Part shown: in pieces, positions 51,801-61,200 of the stretch | Position numbering within the stretch: position 1 is the stretch's first letter | Layout: every line of letters starts with the position of its first letter | NCBI RefSeq assembly: GCF_015207255.1 | Contig: NZ_JADEXG010000015.1 | Location: 1 to 64,000, forward strand | DNA from: Vasconcelosia minhoensis LEGE 07310 | GTDB lineage: Bacteria; Cyanobacteriota; Cyanobacteriia; Phormidesmidales; Phormidesmidaceae | DNA: 64,000 bases | Direction: 5' to 3' | Notes under the pieces: model-generated | The model's database searches: none | Told to the model about the DNA's origin: nothing | Seen by the model: only the letters and a program-made list of their open reading frames with translations | Program-made: the position numbers and the translations under genes

Positions 51801-53414
51801 GAGCTGTTCTGCGGAGCTGGCAACCGCGCTGAGCCGATGCTTAAACCGGGCTCGGGTGGTATTGGCTGTAAAGCAGAGGTCGGCCAGGTTTGTATCTGTA
51901 TGGGTGAGCAGGTAGAGCTCATAGCGGCTGGCGAGCTGCCGCAGGGCGGTTTCACTTTTTGCAGAAAGGGTCAGCAGATGCAGCGGTCGATCGACTTCAG
52001 CCGCAGCTAGGGGCTGGGAAGTCGCCTCTTCGACCACGATATGAGCGTTGGTACCGCTGACGCCAAAACCGCTGAGGCCAGCCCGGCGCGGCTGATTGTC
52101 AGCTGGCCAGGGGGTGAGCTGAGTGGGAATAGCAATCGGCAGCCGCGCCCAGGGAATATGAGGGTTTGGCTGGTTAAAGTTCAGGTGGGGAGGGAGGGTC
52201 TGATGCTGGAGCGAGAGCACTAGCTTAATGAGGCCAGCGATCCCAGCGGCTGATTCCAGATGGCCTAGGTTAGTCTTGGCAGCGCCGACAAAAAGCGGCT
52301 GTTCTGTCGATCGATTCCGGCAAAGTTCCGCCGCTAAAGCTTCAATCTCGATTGGGTCGCCCAGAGCCGTACCGGTGCCGTGGGCTTCAACATAGCTGAT
52401 CTGCTCTGCCTGCACGCCACTGTTGGCCAGCGCCTGACGAATCACAGCCTGCTGGGCCGGACCGTTGGGCACCGTCAGGCCGCTGCTGGGGCCGTCCTGA
52501 TTGACGGCAGAACCGCGAATTAGAGCTAAGATGGGGTCGCCCTGCGCGATCGCGTCGCTCAGACGCTTCAGCACCACCAGCCCGCAGCCTTCACCCCGGG
52601 CAAAGCCATCGGCCTCAGCATCAAAGGTTTTGCAGCGGCCGTCTCGGGCTAGCATCCGCGCCCGACTAGTGGCCACGAACCCATCCGGCGATAGAGCCAG
52701 ATTCACCCCGCCCGCCAGCGCCAGATCGCATTCCCGTTGGCGCAGGCTCTGGCAGGCCAGATGCACCGTCACCAGCGAAGACGAGCAGGCCGTATCCACC
52801 GCCATACTCGGCCCTTGCAACCCTAGCGTATAGGACAGCCGCCCCGCCGCCGCGTTCAGATGATTGCCGGTGGTGCTGTAGGCGTCGATTGCCGTCAGGT
52901 CGCCTGCCCGCGTTTGCAGCTGCAAGTAGTCGTTAACGGTAATGCCGATGAAGACGCCGGTACGGCTGCCGCGCAGCTTTTCCGGCTGGAGTCCGGCATG
53001 TTCAATCGCTTCCCAGCCGACTTCGAGCAGCAGCCGCTGCTGCGGGTCGAGATGGATGGCTTCGCGCGGCGGAATGCCGAAGAAAGCCGCGTCAAACTGG
53101 TCTACGTTACGCAGGAAGCCGCCCTTAGAAACATATAGCTTGCCCGGCTGATCGGGGTCATCCGAGTAGAGGTTTGCCAAATCCCAGCCGCGCTCAGCCG
53201 GGACCCCCGTTGTCGCATCTATTCCACGGCGCAGCAGCGACCAAAACATTTCGGGGCTGTTGACGTTGCCGGGAAACCGACAGCCCATCCCAACTACTGC
53301 GAGCGGTTCGGTCTGTGCCTGCTCCAGGGACGTAAGCTTGGCCCTGAGCTCTCGCATGGCTATCAGCGCACTCTTCAGCCGCTCTTTTTGATCGCTGGAC
53401 GGGGAGGTATTCAT
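48846..53414 (-). CDS. Hybrid PKS/NRPS: KS-AT*-ACP-C-PCP (AT decayed)
   Basis: A 1522-residue megasynthase. KS (about 37-465) has the Cys in VDTACSSSLV, EAHGTGTALG and AKTNLGHLES. The AT region (about 565-800) is degenerate: FTGEGSQ replaces FTGQGSQ, GQGVGE replaces GHSxGE (the nucleophile Ser is lost), and the segment with the HAFH motif is deleted. ACP (about 870-950) keeps its Ser in ELGLDSIML near 906. The condensation domain (about 985-1420) has EHIISDG near 1121, keeping the catalytic second His. PCP (about 1440-1515) has LGFDSLERI near 1476. No A domain is present. Without KR/DH the third extension should stay a beta-ketone. The C domain then needs an aminoacyl-PCP charged by the A domain of the next protein. 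Confidence 0.93.
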   Translation of the reverse strand: MNTSPSSDQKERLKSALIAMRELRAKLTSLEQAQTEPLAVVGMGCRFPGNVNSPEMFWSLLRRGIDATTGVPAERGWDLANLYSDDPDQPGKLYVSKGGFLRNVDQFDAAFFGIPPREAIHLDPQQRLLLEVGWEAIEHAGLQPEKLRGSRTGVFIGITVNDYLQLQTRAGDLTAIDAYSTTGNHLNAAAGRLSYTLGLQGPSMAVDTACSSSLVTVHLACQSLRQRECDLALAGGVNLALSPDGFVATSRARMLARDGRCKTFDAEADGFARGEGCGLVVLKRLSDAIAQGDPILALIRGSAVNQDGPSSGLTVPNGPAQQAVIRQALANSGVQAEQISYVEAHGTGTALGDPIEIEALAAELCRNRSTEQPLFVGAAKTNLGHLESAAGIAGLIKLVLSLQHQTLPPHLNFNQPNPHIPWARLPIAIPTQLTPWPADNQPRRAGLSGFGVSGTNAHIVVEEATSQPLAAAEVDRPLHLLTLSAKSETALRQLASRYELYLLTHTDTNLADLCFTANTTRARFKHRLSAVASSAEQLSQQLADFSAGQASPELWCGTESQLPKVAFLFTGEGSQLVQQGRQLYASQPTFRQVLLDCEEILRSRLSIPLLAILYPTSPEQARLIDQPAYAQPALFAVEYALSQLWQSWGVQPDWVFGQGVGEYAAACAAGLYSLEAGLLLAAERGQLMQQSAENAAEAMLAFERRAAEIGYRPLQRGLVSSLTGQIASDQEFSQRQYWSQQLQSSASLEVAMETLQRQGCQIFVEVGPDPNLINQGNNHLGLAGSWLPSLRSGQPDWTTLLESAAVLNTQGVEIDWRGFDRDYPRQRLSLPTYPFQRQRFWVELPTRLPAEATSAAELLSQATTDNSTDLEAQDLEQRVLSLTAKITGLQPSQIGLTQTLEGELGLDSIMLTQLMNGLMKLIPTAAQQAFQQEVSLRDLLQLPHLQAVIELLEPWQGQSEPEPLPASLSPIIETSIETTDAQPVELLHGQYFHLIGHWLVNSNSLFATVRLEGPFDLEIAQQSWQDLIERHPMLRSRFHIPPQAERFRDFRLEVLTQPSLPEIAFTDLRPLSPEAQASSLVEERQRCLNYAWSLTQWPLHEFSVMQLQDSVYQLFLGNEHIISDGLGNHIILHEFLELYHARCQGQVPDLPEATSLADYAATVTAMNAAPEPSANQALNEYIHQQGQTTYSWNPDSQPFRFALPQYHSQPYQLDRRITTQLIARTREWRLPLNTLLTGAFLRALSQCDRESAQMILQMPTGGRVYPQVDASTQVSSFAQNLALSFERVQPEESWECLLQRVQQAIQGPLTSGLDRAQTYKMGLTFRDHLPLESGQVPSYSLSIFHEAIKSNVYLPYTGHLPLQTQYGPLSVTDYQAGGINAAGILDVLQEIFDDRLHLFASYDSSFFAAASIDQLMQAYQAELRALAEVSPPTVAPQMEEPIDGEIAALLQQVAADICHTPIGLQDLNLDLEADLGFDSLERIRIVTQLEKQWGSVNRKALLSCRSLQEMGQSLQATTAVVG

Positions 53415-53490
53415 GGCGTTGTTCAGGGAATAATGGGTTCAACAGAGATGAAGCTAAACGGGACAGTCCGCAGCCTGGGCTATAGCGAGA

Positions 53491-56400
53491 TTAGGGAGAA
53501 CCGACAGCCGCTAGCTCCTGGTCTAACAGCGCGGCCAGATCGTCTTCGGAAAGGGCTTCCAGTTCGGTAGCAGGCTCGGGAACTTCAGCTGCTGCGGCAG
53601 ATTCAACTGGCTCAATTTCAAGCACTGCTTGAGCCAGATAGTCTGCCAGCGTCTCGAGATTGGGATAGTTAAATGCCAGCGTAGAGCTCAGGGTTTTTCC
53701 CAGTCCGGCTTCTAACCGACCTTTCAGATCGACCGCCATCAGTGAGTCCAGACCCAGCTCGGTGAAACCCTGGCGTAGGCTGAGAGTTTCTGTCGGAGGC
53801 AGCCCGAGAACCTGGGCGACCTCTGCCTTGAGATAGGCAATCAGGTAGGCTTTACGCTGGGCCTGCGGTGTCGTGGTAAGACCTGCCAAAAAGTCTGAGG
53901 GGCCATGGTCGGATTGCTTTAGCTCGGCAGCTGGGGTGCCGAGATCGGCCAGCAGCGATCGCGCTCCTTTAATTTCATAAACTGACTTAAAGCGCGACCA
54001 GTCAACCCGAGCAGCGGTGATTTGGGCGGTTGCCTGGGACATCAGCATTCCCAGCAAATCCAGGGCGGTCTGGGGCTGCCAGGTCTCTATCCCAACCCGC
54101 TTGAGCAAAGCTTGAATCTCGTCAGAAGCCATACCGCCCTCAGCCCAGGGTCCCCAGTTGATGCTGAGCGCGGGCAGTCCTAGAGCGTGGCGGTGATGCG
54201 CGATCGCGTCCAAAAAGGCATTGCCAGCCGCATAGTGGCCCTGGCCAAAGGAACCCCAAATTGAAGCAATCGAAGAGAAACAAACAAACTGTTCCAGCGG
54301 CATTTTCTGAGATAGCTGCCGAGAGAGCTGATGCAGGTACCAGGTTCCCAACAGCTTAGGCCGCATGATGGTCTGTAGCTCAGCCTGGCTCATCTCAGCC
54401 AGCGGCTGTTCGGCCACCAGGCCCGCCGCGTGAAAAATGCCCTTCAGCGGCTGTGCCGAGCCTTGTAGCTGGGCAAAGGCCGCCGTCATCTGCTCCCAAT
54501 TGCTGACATCGGCCTGCAATACTTCAACCTGGGCACCTTTCGCTTCCAGGGCCTGAACCGCCTGCACGCGCTGAGCAACTTTGCTGTCAGCAGGTAGGTT
54601 CGGCCACTGCGATCGCGTCGGTAGCGCCGTCCGACCCAGCAGAGTCAGATGGGTAGCGCCCTGTTCAACCAGCCAGTGGGCCAGGCTCAGTCCCAGGCTG
54701 CCAAAGCCGCCGGTAATCAGATAGCGACTGTCGTTTTTGGGCTTAAAGGGAACCACGGCAGACCGTTGGGTAGGTGCCAGGCGAGCGGTATAGATTTGGC
54801 GATCGCGAACCGCTAAATAGTCTTCTGCCGCAGCAGTTTGCATTAGCCGCAGTACGATATCGGCCTGGGCCATTGGTGAGTTATCAGCGGGGTCCAGGTC
54901 AATTAGCCCGCCCCACAGCTCTGGGTGCTCCAGCGGTAGCACCCGACCTAGACCCCACAGAGGAGCCTGAGCCAGGGCGACAGGCCGTTCAGAAAGGGCT
55001 TGGGCTCCCTGAGTGGCTAGCCAAAGCCGAGGCGTTGCCGCCTGCTGCCGGACGGCCTGCACTAGCTGTAGGACACTGCCGCTGCCCAGTCGCTGAGCCG
55101 CTTCCATATCAGCCCAACTTTCTTCGGTCAGGTCTAAACTCCACAGATGAACGATGCCCTGACAGGGTTGGGCTGCCAGCAGCGACCGCAGCTGAGTCGA
55201 AAAGATCTCGGGCTCAGCCGGATTGAGCACTTGGCCAACCGTCTGAGGGGAGCGATAGGCATAGACGAGTTCGCAGGTTGTTCCCGGTTCGCTAAGGCGC
55301 TGGGCTAGGGCCTGACCGACGCCCTGCTGATCGGCAAAGATCAGCCAGTGGCCTGCTGTGGACTGATTTTCTGCTGCTTCAAATTCTGTTGGAACAATCT
55401 GCCACTGCACCTCGTAAAGTGCATCTGAGGCTGCGATTGGGCTGGAGAGTTCAGTAGGAGACTGGACTGGGGACTGAGCTGCCCAACGGGAATTTTCCGA
55501 CTTGACCCAGTAGCGGCTGCGCTGAAAGGGATAAGTTGGTAGGCTCACCCGCGATCGCGGAGTTGGCTCGACGGCTGCCCAGCGAATTGGGGTGCCCTGG
55601 GTCCAAAGCATGCCTAAGCTGGTGAGCATCTGCGTCCAGTCCGGCTGGCCCCGGCGCAGGGAAGGTAGCCAGGTACCGCTGCCCGGCGTCCGGCACTGTC
55701 GCCCCATCCCCAGCAGCACCGGATGCGGTCCCACTTCTAAGAACAGCTCGTAGCCCTGGTCGGCCAGCGTCTGCATAGCTTTGGCAAAATTGACGGAATG
55801 GCGCACCTGGCGTCGCCAGTAGTTGGGCTGGGTGACCTCATGGGTCACTATTTCGCCTGTGACGCTAGAAACGATTGGTACCTTAGGCGGCCTCAGAGCA
55901 ATGGCGGCGGCCTGCTGCTGAAACGCTGCCAGCATCGGCGTCATCAGCGGCGAATGAAACGCATGGGAGACATGTAGAGGGTGAACGTCGATGCCGTCCG
56001 CCTCAAGCTGTCTGAGCACTGACTGTACCGATTCTCCGACACCCGAGATAACCGTATTTTGAGGGCCGTTGATCGCCGCGATCGCAACCGCATCGCCATA
56101 GGGCGCGATTGCCTTGCTGACCTGTTCATAGCTCGCAATCACCGCCGCCATCTGCCCTCCAGCGGGTAGCGCCTGCATCAGGCGTCCGCGTTCGACAATC
56201 AGCTTCAGCCCGTCTTCCAGGCTATAAACTCCGGCCACACAGGCCGCCACATATTCACCAATGCTGTGGCCCAGCACAATATCTGGTTTCACGCCCCAGG
56301 ATCGCCACAGCTCAGAAAGGGCATACTCAATGGCAAAGAGAGCAGGCTGCGTATAGGCCGTCTGGTTGAGCGGCGAATGCCCTGTGGGTGGATAAATCAC

Positions 56401-58212
56401 ATCAAGAATGGACTGACCCAGCAGAGGTTGCAAAATGCGATCGCACTGTTCCAGCGTCTCTCGGAAAACCGGCTGAGTTTCGGAGAGCTGTCGCCCCATA
56501 TTCAGCGACTGAGAGCCCTGGCCGGTGAACAAAAAGGCGATTTTTGGCCGACCGGTTTCGGCGATTTGACGACAGACAATCGAAGGTGCTTGGGGAAATG
56601 CCTCCAGCTGTTGGCGTAGACCCTCGGCTGAATCTGCCACTGCTGCCAGGCGATGGTCATAGGCCGTGCGCCCCGTATTAGCCGTATAGCAAATATCTGC
56701 TAGGGATTGTTCTGGATGGGCCGACAGATGATGAACATAGGACTGCACTAGCTCGTTCAGGGCAGCTTCACTTTTGGCAGAGAGCGTCAGCAGCTGACTC
56801 TCGCGATCACAGGCAACCGGCTTCGGTTCGGGGGCTGCCTCCACTAGAAGATGGGCGTTGGTACCGCTAAACCCGAAGGAGCTCAGCCCGGCGATGTGCT
56901 TGTCATGCAGCGGCTGCCAGGGCGTGGGCTGGGTAGGAATCTGGATCGGCAGCTGCTCCCAGGGAATGTGAGGATTGGGAGTCTCAAAGTTGAGATGGGG
57001 AGGAATCTCCAGATGTTGCAGGGAAAGCACCAGCTTGATCAGTCCGGCGACGCCTGCCGCCGATTCCAAATGGCCGAAGTTGGTCTTCACCGACCCGACG
57101 ATTAGCGGGCGATCGGCAGGGCGATTGGCCCCAAACACCGCCCCTAAAGCTCTGAGCTCAATCGGGTCGCCGAGGGCAGTGCCGGTGCCGTGGGCCTCTA
57201 CGTAGCTCACCTCTTCGGGTTTTACGCCGCCATTCTCTAAAGCCCGGCGAATCACCGTCTGTTGAGAGGGGCCGTTTGGCACGGTCAGGCCGCCGCTGCG
57301 ACCGTCCTGATTCACCGCTGAGCCACGAATCACCGCCAGTATCCGGTCCCCATCGGCCTCAGCATCGCTTAGTCGCTTCAGCATCACCACGCCGCAGCCT
57401 TCGCCTCGGGCATAGCCATCGGCCTGGGCATCAAAAGTTTTGCAATGACCATCGGGGGCCAGCATTCGGGCCTGACATTCGTTGATGGTGCCGACCGGTG
57501 TGAGAATCAGATTGACCCCGGCTGCCATGGCCAGGTTACATTCTCGCGATCGCAAACTCTGACAGGCCAGATGTACCGACACCAGGGACGAAGAGCAGGC
57601 GGTATCGACCGCCATGCAGGGACCCTGAAAGCCAAAGGTATAGGCCAGCCGACCGGCGGTGACGCTAAAGGCATTCCCTGTCGCGGTGTGCGGGTCGATC
57701 AGGCTGAGCTCGGTGGCCAGCTGGAAGTAGTCCAGGTTCATAATCCCGACAAACAGGCCGGTCTGACTGTTGATCAGGCTTTGAGGCACGTAGCCCGCCT
57801 GCTCCAACGCTTCCCAGCCCACCTCCAGCAGCAGCCGCTGCTGGGGATCCATGCTGACTGCCTCGCGGGGAGAGATGCCAAAGAACAGCGGATCGAACTG
57901 GTCCACCTGGTCTAAATAGCCCCCGGCTCTGGCATACAGCTTTCCTGGCGTACCCGGTTCGGGATGGTAGACCTGAACCATCGACCAGCGGTCGTCAGGC
58001 GTTTGCCCAATCGCGTCAGTGCCGCTGTGCAACAGCTGCCAGAACTCGTCTAGCGTATTGCTCCCCGGGAAGCGACAGCCCATGCCGACAATGGCGATCG
58101 GTTCGACGCGATCGCGTTCGCTGGCCTCTAGCTTTGCCTGCATATCCTTGAGCGCAAGCAGGGCACGTTTAGTCGGGGAGAGGGCGGTTTTGGGGTCCTC
58201 AGTATGGCTCAT
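53491..58212 (-). CDS. PKS: KS-AT-KR-ACP with the only intact AT
   Basis: A 1573-residue type I PKS module. KS (about 37-460) has TACSSS near 206, EAHGTGTALG and VKTNFGHLES. AT (about 560-850) is complete: FTGQGSQ, GHSIGEY near 649 and HAFHSP near 751, the malonyl-CoA type signature. KR (about 1165-1380) has the NADPH motif GGFGSLG and Tyr in GHYAAGN near 1326; it lacks LDD and has a Trp eight residues before the Tyr, which marks an A-type ketoreductase (L-hydroxyl). ACP (about 1450-1530) has LGLDSLMAV near 1488. There is no DH or ER, so it should leave a beta-hydroxyl. It is in an operon with PKS genes on both sides. Confidence 0.95.
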   Translation of the reverse strand: MSHTEDPKTALSPTKRALLALKDMQAKLEASERDRVEPIAIVGMGCRFPGSNTLDEFWQLLHSGTDAIGQTPDDRWSMVQVYHPEPGTPGKLYARAGGYLDQVDQFDPLFFGISPREAVSMDPQQRLLLEVGWEALEQAGYVPQSLINSQTGLFVGIMNLDYFQLATELSLIDPHTATGNAFSVTAGRLAYTFGFQGPCMAVDTACSSSLVSVHLACQSLRSRECNLAMAAGVNLILTPVGTINECQARMLAPDGHCKTFDAQADGYARGEGCGVVMLKRLSDAEADGDRILAVIRGSAVNQDGRSGGLTVPNGPSQQTVIRRALENGGVKPEEVSYVEAHGTGTALGDPIELRALGAVFGANRPADRPLIVGSVKTNFGHLESAAGVAGLIKLVLSLQHLEIPPHLNFETPNPHIPWEQLPIQIPTQPTPWQPLHDKHIAGLSSFGFSGTNAHLLVEAAPEPKPVACDRESQLLTLSAKSEAALNELVQSYVHHLSAHPEQSLADICYTANTGRTAYDHRLAAVADSAEGLRQQLEAFPQAPSIVCRQIAETGRPKIAFLFTGQGSQSLNMGRQLSETQPVFRETLEQCDRILQPLLGQSILDVIYPPTGHSPLNQTAYTQPALFAIEYALSELWRSWGVKPDIVLGHSIGEYVAACVAGVYSLEDGLKLIVERGRLMQALPAGGQMAAVIASYEQVSKAIAPYGDAVAIAAINGPQNTVISGVGESVQSVLRQLEADGIDVHPLHVSHAFHSPLMTPMLAAFQQQAAAIALRPPKVPIVSSVTGEIVTHEVTQPNYWRRQVRHSVNFAKAMQTLADQGYELFLEVGPHPVLLGMGRQCRTPGSGTWLPSLRRGQPDWTQMLTSLGMLWTQGTPIRWAAVEPTPRSRVSLPTYPFQRSRYWVKSENSRWAAQSPVQSPTELSSPIAASDALYEVQWQIVPTEFEAAENQSTAGHWLIFADQQGVGQALAQRLSEPGTTCELVYAYRSPQTVGQVLNPAEPEIFSTQLRSLLAAQPCQGIVHLWSLDLTEESWADMEAAQRLGSGSVLQLVQAVRQQAATPRLWLATQGAQALSERPVALAQAPLWGLGRVLPLEHPELWGGLIDLDPADNSPMAQADIVLRLMQTAAAEDYLAVRDRQIYTARLAPTQRSAVVPFKPKNDSRYLITGGFGSLGLSLAHWLVEQGATHLTLLGRTALPTRSQWPNLPADSKVAQRVQAVQALEAKGAQVEVLQADVSNWEQMTAAFAQLQGSAQPLKGIFHAAGLVAEQPLAEMSQAELQTIMRPKLLGTWYLHQLSRQLSQKMPLEQFVCFSSIASIWGSFGQGHYAAGNAFLDAIAHHRHALGLPALSINWGPWAEGGMASDEIQALLKRVGIETWQPQTALDLLGMLMSQATAQITAARVDWSRFKSVYEIKGARSLLADLGTPAAELKQSDHGPSDFLAGLTTTPQAQRKAYLIAYLKAEVAQVLGLPPTETLSLRQGFTELGLDSLMAVDLKGRLEAGLGKTLSSTLAFNYPNLETLADYLAQAVLEIEPVESAAAAEVPEPATELEALSEDDLAALLDQELAAVGSP

Positions 58213-58252
58213 GATGACGATCTCTTCGGTGAGTAAACAGCAGACAAAAAGA

Positions 58253-61200
58253 TTAATAGCGGATGGCTTCTAGCGCGCTCAAAAGAAGAGATTCAGCCTC
58301 TTTTTCAGAAAGCGTTTCGACAGATTCACTCGACACCCCGATGGGCTGGGGGATTGGTGCTGAAACCGTCGGTGGGCTGGCAGCAGGTTCCTCCTCAGCC
58401 GGGAACAGCGTTTGCACTAGGTGGCCGCCCAGCGCATCCAGGGTGGGATAGTCAAACACCAGGGTGGAGGCTAGCGGCTGCCCTAAAGACTTTTGCAGAG
58501 TGTTGCGCAGCTCCACCGAAGTAAGCGAATCCATCCCCAGGTCAAAGAAACCCTGATGCAGGTCAAAGGAATAGGTCGGACTTAGCCTCAGTAGGGTTCT
58601 AAGCTGATCCTGGAGGTATTCAAACAGTCCGGCAGCGCGTTCATCTGCGGGCAGTGCTGCTAGCTGAGTGACAATTTCTGCGGCCGAGCTAGTATCGGTT
58701 TCTTCAGCAGTCACCAACTCTGACAGCAGCGGCGGCAGGGCTGGAGCCTGGGTCACAAACTGTTCCCACCGCACCGGCACCACGCCTACCTGGGCGGCGG
58801 GCTGCTGGAGCAGCTGATCTAGGGCCTGGAAGCCAGATTCGGGCGCGATCGCGTCCAGCCCCAGAGCCATCAGCCGCTGCTGTTCGCGTTCGCCCAGCCG
58901 GTCGGCCATACCACCGTCGGCCCAGCTGCCCCAGTTGACGCTGAGGCCGGGCAGCCCGCGCCCTTGGCGGTAGTGGGCTAGGCTGTCTAGAAAGCTGTTG
59001 GCCGCCGCGTAGTTGGCCTGGCCGGGGGAGCCCAGCATCGCCGCCACCGAGGAGAACAACATAAAGTGATCCAGGGAGAGATCCTGGGTGAGCTGGTGCA
59101 GATTCCAGGCCCCGGCGACTTTGGGAGCCATGACCCGATCGAACCGGATGGGGGTTTGCTGAATCAGCAGACCGTCATCAAGCAGTCCGGCAGCGTGGAA
59201 GATGCCCCGCAGGGGCGGCAGCGTGGCCTGAATTTCGGTCAGCACCCGAGCCAGGTCGCCCATGCGGGTGACGTCGCCCTGCAGGACGCGCACTGTAGGG
59301 TTGGGGTAGTCGGGGAGGACAGCAGTTTTGGGATCGCGGCGGCTGACCAGCACCAGATGCTTGGCTCCCTGGTCGATTAGGTGCTGGGTCAGCTGCTGGC
59401 CCAGACTGCCCAGCCCGCCCGTAATCAGATAGGTGGCGTTGGCCTTCAGGGCCAGCGGTGGGGACTGCTGGAGGGTAGTGCGGGTTAGGCGCGCGACCTG
59501 GCGCTGCTGACGGAATGCGATCGCGTCTCCCATCGGCGCTTGCAAATCCGACAGCAGCTGCTCGGCTTCTTGGGGTTGAGGGTCTGCGGCCAGGTCAATT
59601 AGGCCGCCCCAAATTTCCGGCTGCTCCAGGGCAATCGCCCGTCCCAGTCCCCAGAGCGGAGCCGCACCCACCTGGGCGACAGATGTCTCGACGGCCTGGG
59701 TGCCCCGGGTCACAAACCAGAGCTTACCGCCTACCGCGCCGAGGGATTCTGCCAGGCCCTGAGTCAGCATCAGGCCGGTCTTTACACCAACTGTCTGGGC
59801 GGTTTGCAGGGCGTCTGAGCTGCCTTCCTGGGGGATGTCTGCGCCCCAGAAATGAACGACGCCGCGCAGGGGCTCTCCTTGGCAAATCACCGCTTCACAC
59901 AGCTGCTGCCAGTCCTCAGAACGCTGGGGATTGATCTGCCAAGCTGAGCCCGTCAGCTGCAAAGTCTCCCCGACGCTGACCTGAGTGCAGGTATTGCCCT
60001 GCTGAACCAGCTGGCGGGCCAGACCGGCGGCGACACCGCCTCGATCGGCGAGCAAAAGCCATTGTCCGGTGCCATGACTGGCCGCTGCTTCGCGGCTGGC
60101 GACCGGCTGGGGCCGCCAGGCCACGCGGTAGAGCCAGTCCTGCCAGGCCGGGCGGGCCAGCTGCCGTAGCGCATCCCGCTGAATGCGTCTGACCTGGAGA
60201 TCTTGCAAGCGGGCCAGGCACTGTCCGGCCTGGTCGAATATATGCAGGTCGGCCCGGCGAATCGGCTGCCCGGCTTCGGCGGAATGAATTTTGCCGTGAA
60301 TCCAAATCGGCGATCGCACCGGCTGAAGCAGCTGGAGCTGGCCCACGCCGACCGGCAGGTAGGTCTCCTCACCGTCATCGGGCAGCGTCGCGAACAGCAG
60401 CTGAAAACCGGCATCCATCAGCACCGGATGGAGCTGATAGGCGTCTGCCGTATTGGCTGGGACGACTTCGGGTAGCTGTACCCGGGCCAGGGCCTGATTC
60501 CCCTGTCGCCAGAGCTGCTGGAGTCCCTGGAAGCTGTCGCCGTACTCCAGACCGCGCGATCGCAGCTGCTGATAGTAGGCTTGGCAATCCACCGACTCCG
60601 TACAGCCAGCCTGGGCCGCTGCCAAGGTCAGGGCTGGCGTTACTGCGGCAGCTGGGGCCAGGGTTCCAGCCGCGTGCTGCACCCAGTCTGTCTGGGATTC
60701 TGACGAAGCATCAGCGCTGACAATCCGAAACTCACCGGTCGGGGAAACAATCATTTGCACCTGCCGCCTGTCCGACTCGGGCAGCACCATCGCCGCTTGA
60801 ATCGAGACAGCTTTCAGGCAGCGCCCCGGGGTCTGGGCCGCTGCCGCTAGCGCCATTTCTAGAAAAGCCGCTCCCGGTAGAACGGCAAGCCCGCTGACCC
60901 GATGGCCACCGAGCCAGGGCTGCTGCGCCAGGCTGAGCTGCGCGGTAAAGACGGTGTCCTCAATCGCCAGCGGCACCGGCTGACCGATGAGAGGATGTCC
61001 TGGATTGGTTACAACTTTCGCCTTGGCTGTTTTCTCGACCCAGTAGCGATCTCGCTGCCAGGGAAACAGCGGCAGCGGCAGCACCCGGCAGCCCGGTGAG
61101 AACAGTCCTGCCCAGTGGATCGGCTGACCTTGCGTATAGAGCCGACCAAGAGCGGCCAGTAAAGTCGCTCGCTCAGGCTGGTCTGGCCGCAGGGAGTCCG

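Noticed and set aside
54774-55226. 150-codon plus-strand frame inside the KS-AT-KR-ACP gene
   Set aside because: It is antisense to a solid PKS module and rich in Arg, Pro and Gly, the usual shadow of high-GC coding sequence. The same applies to other long antisense frames in the PKS, TPR and GGDEF genes.
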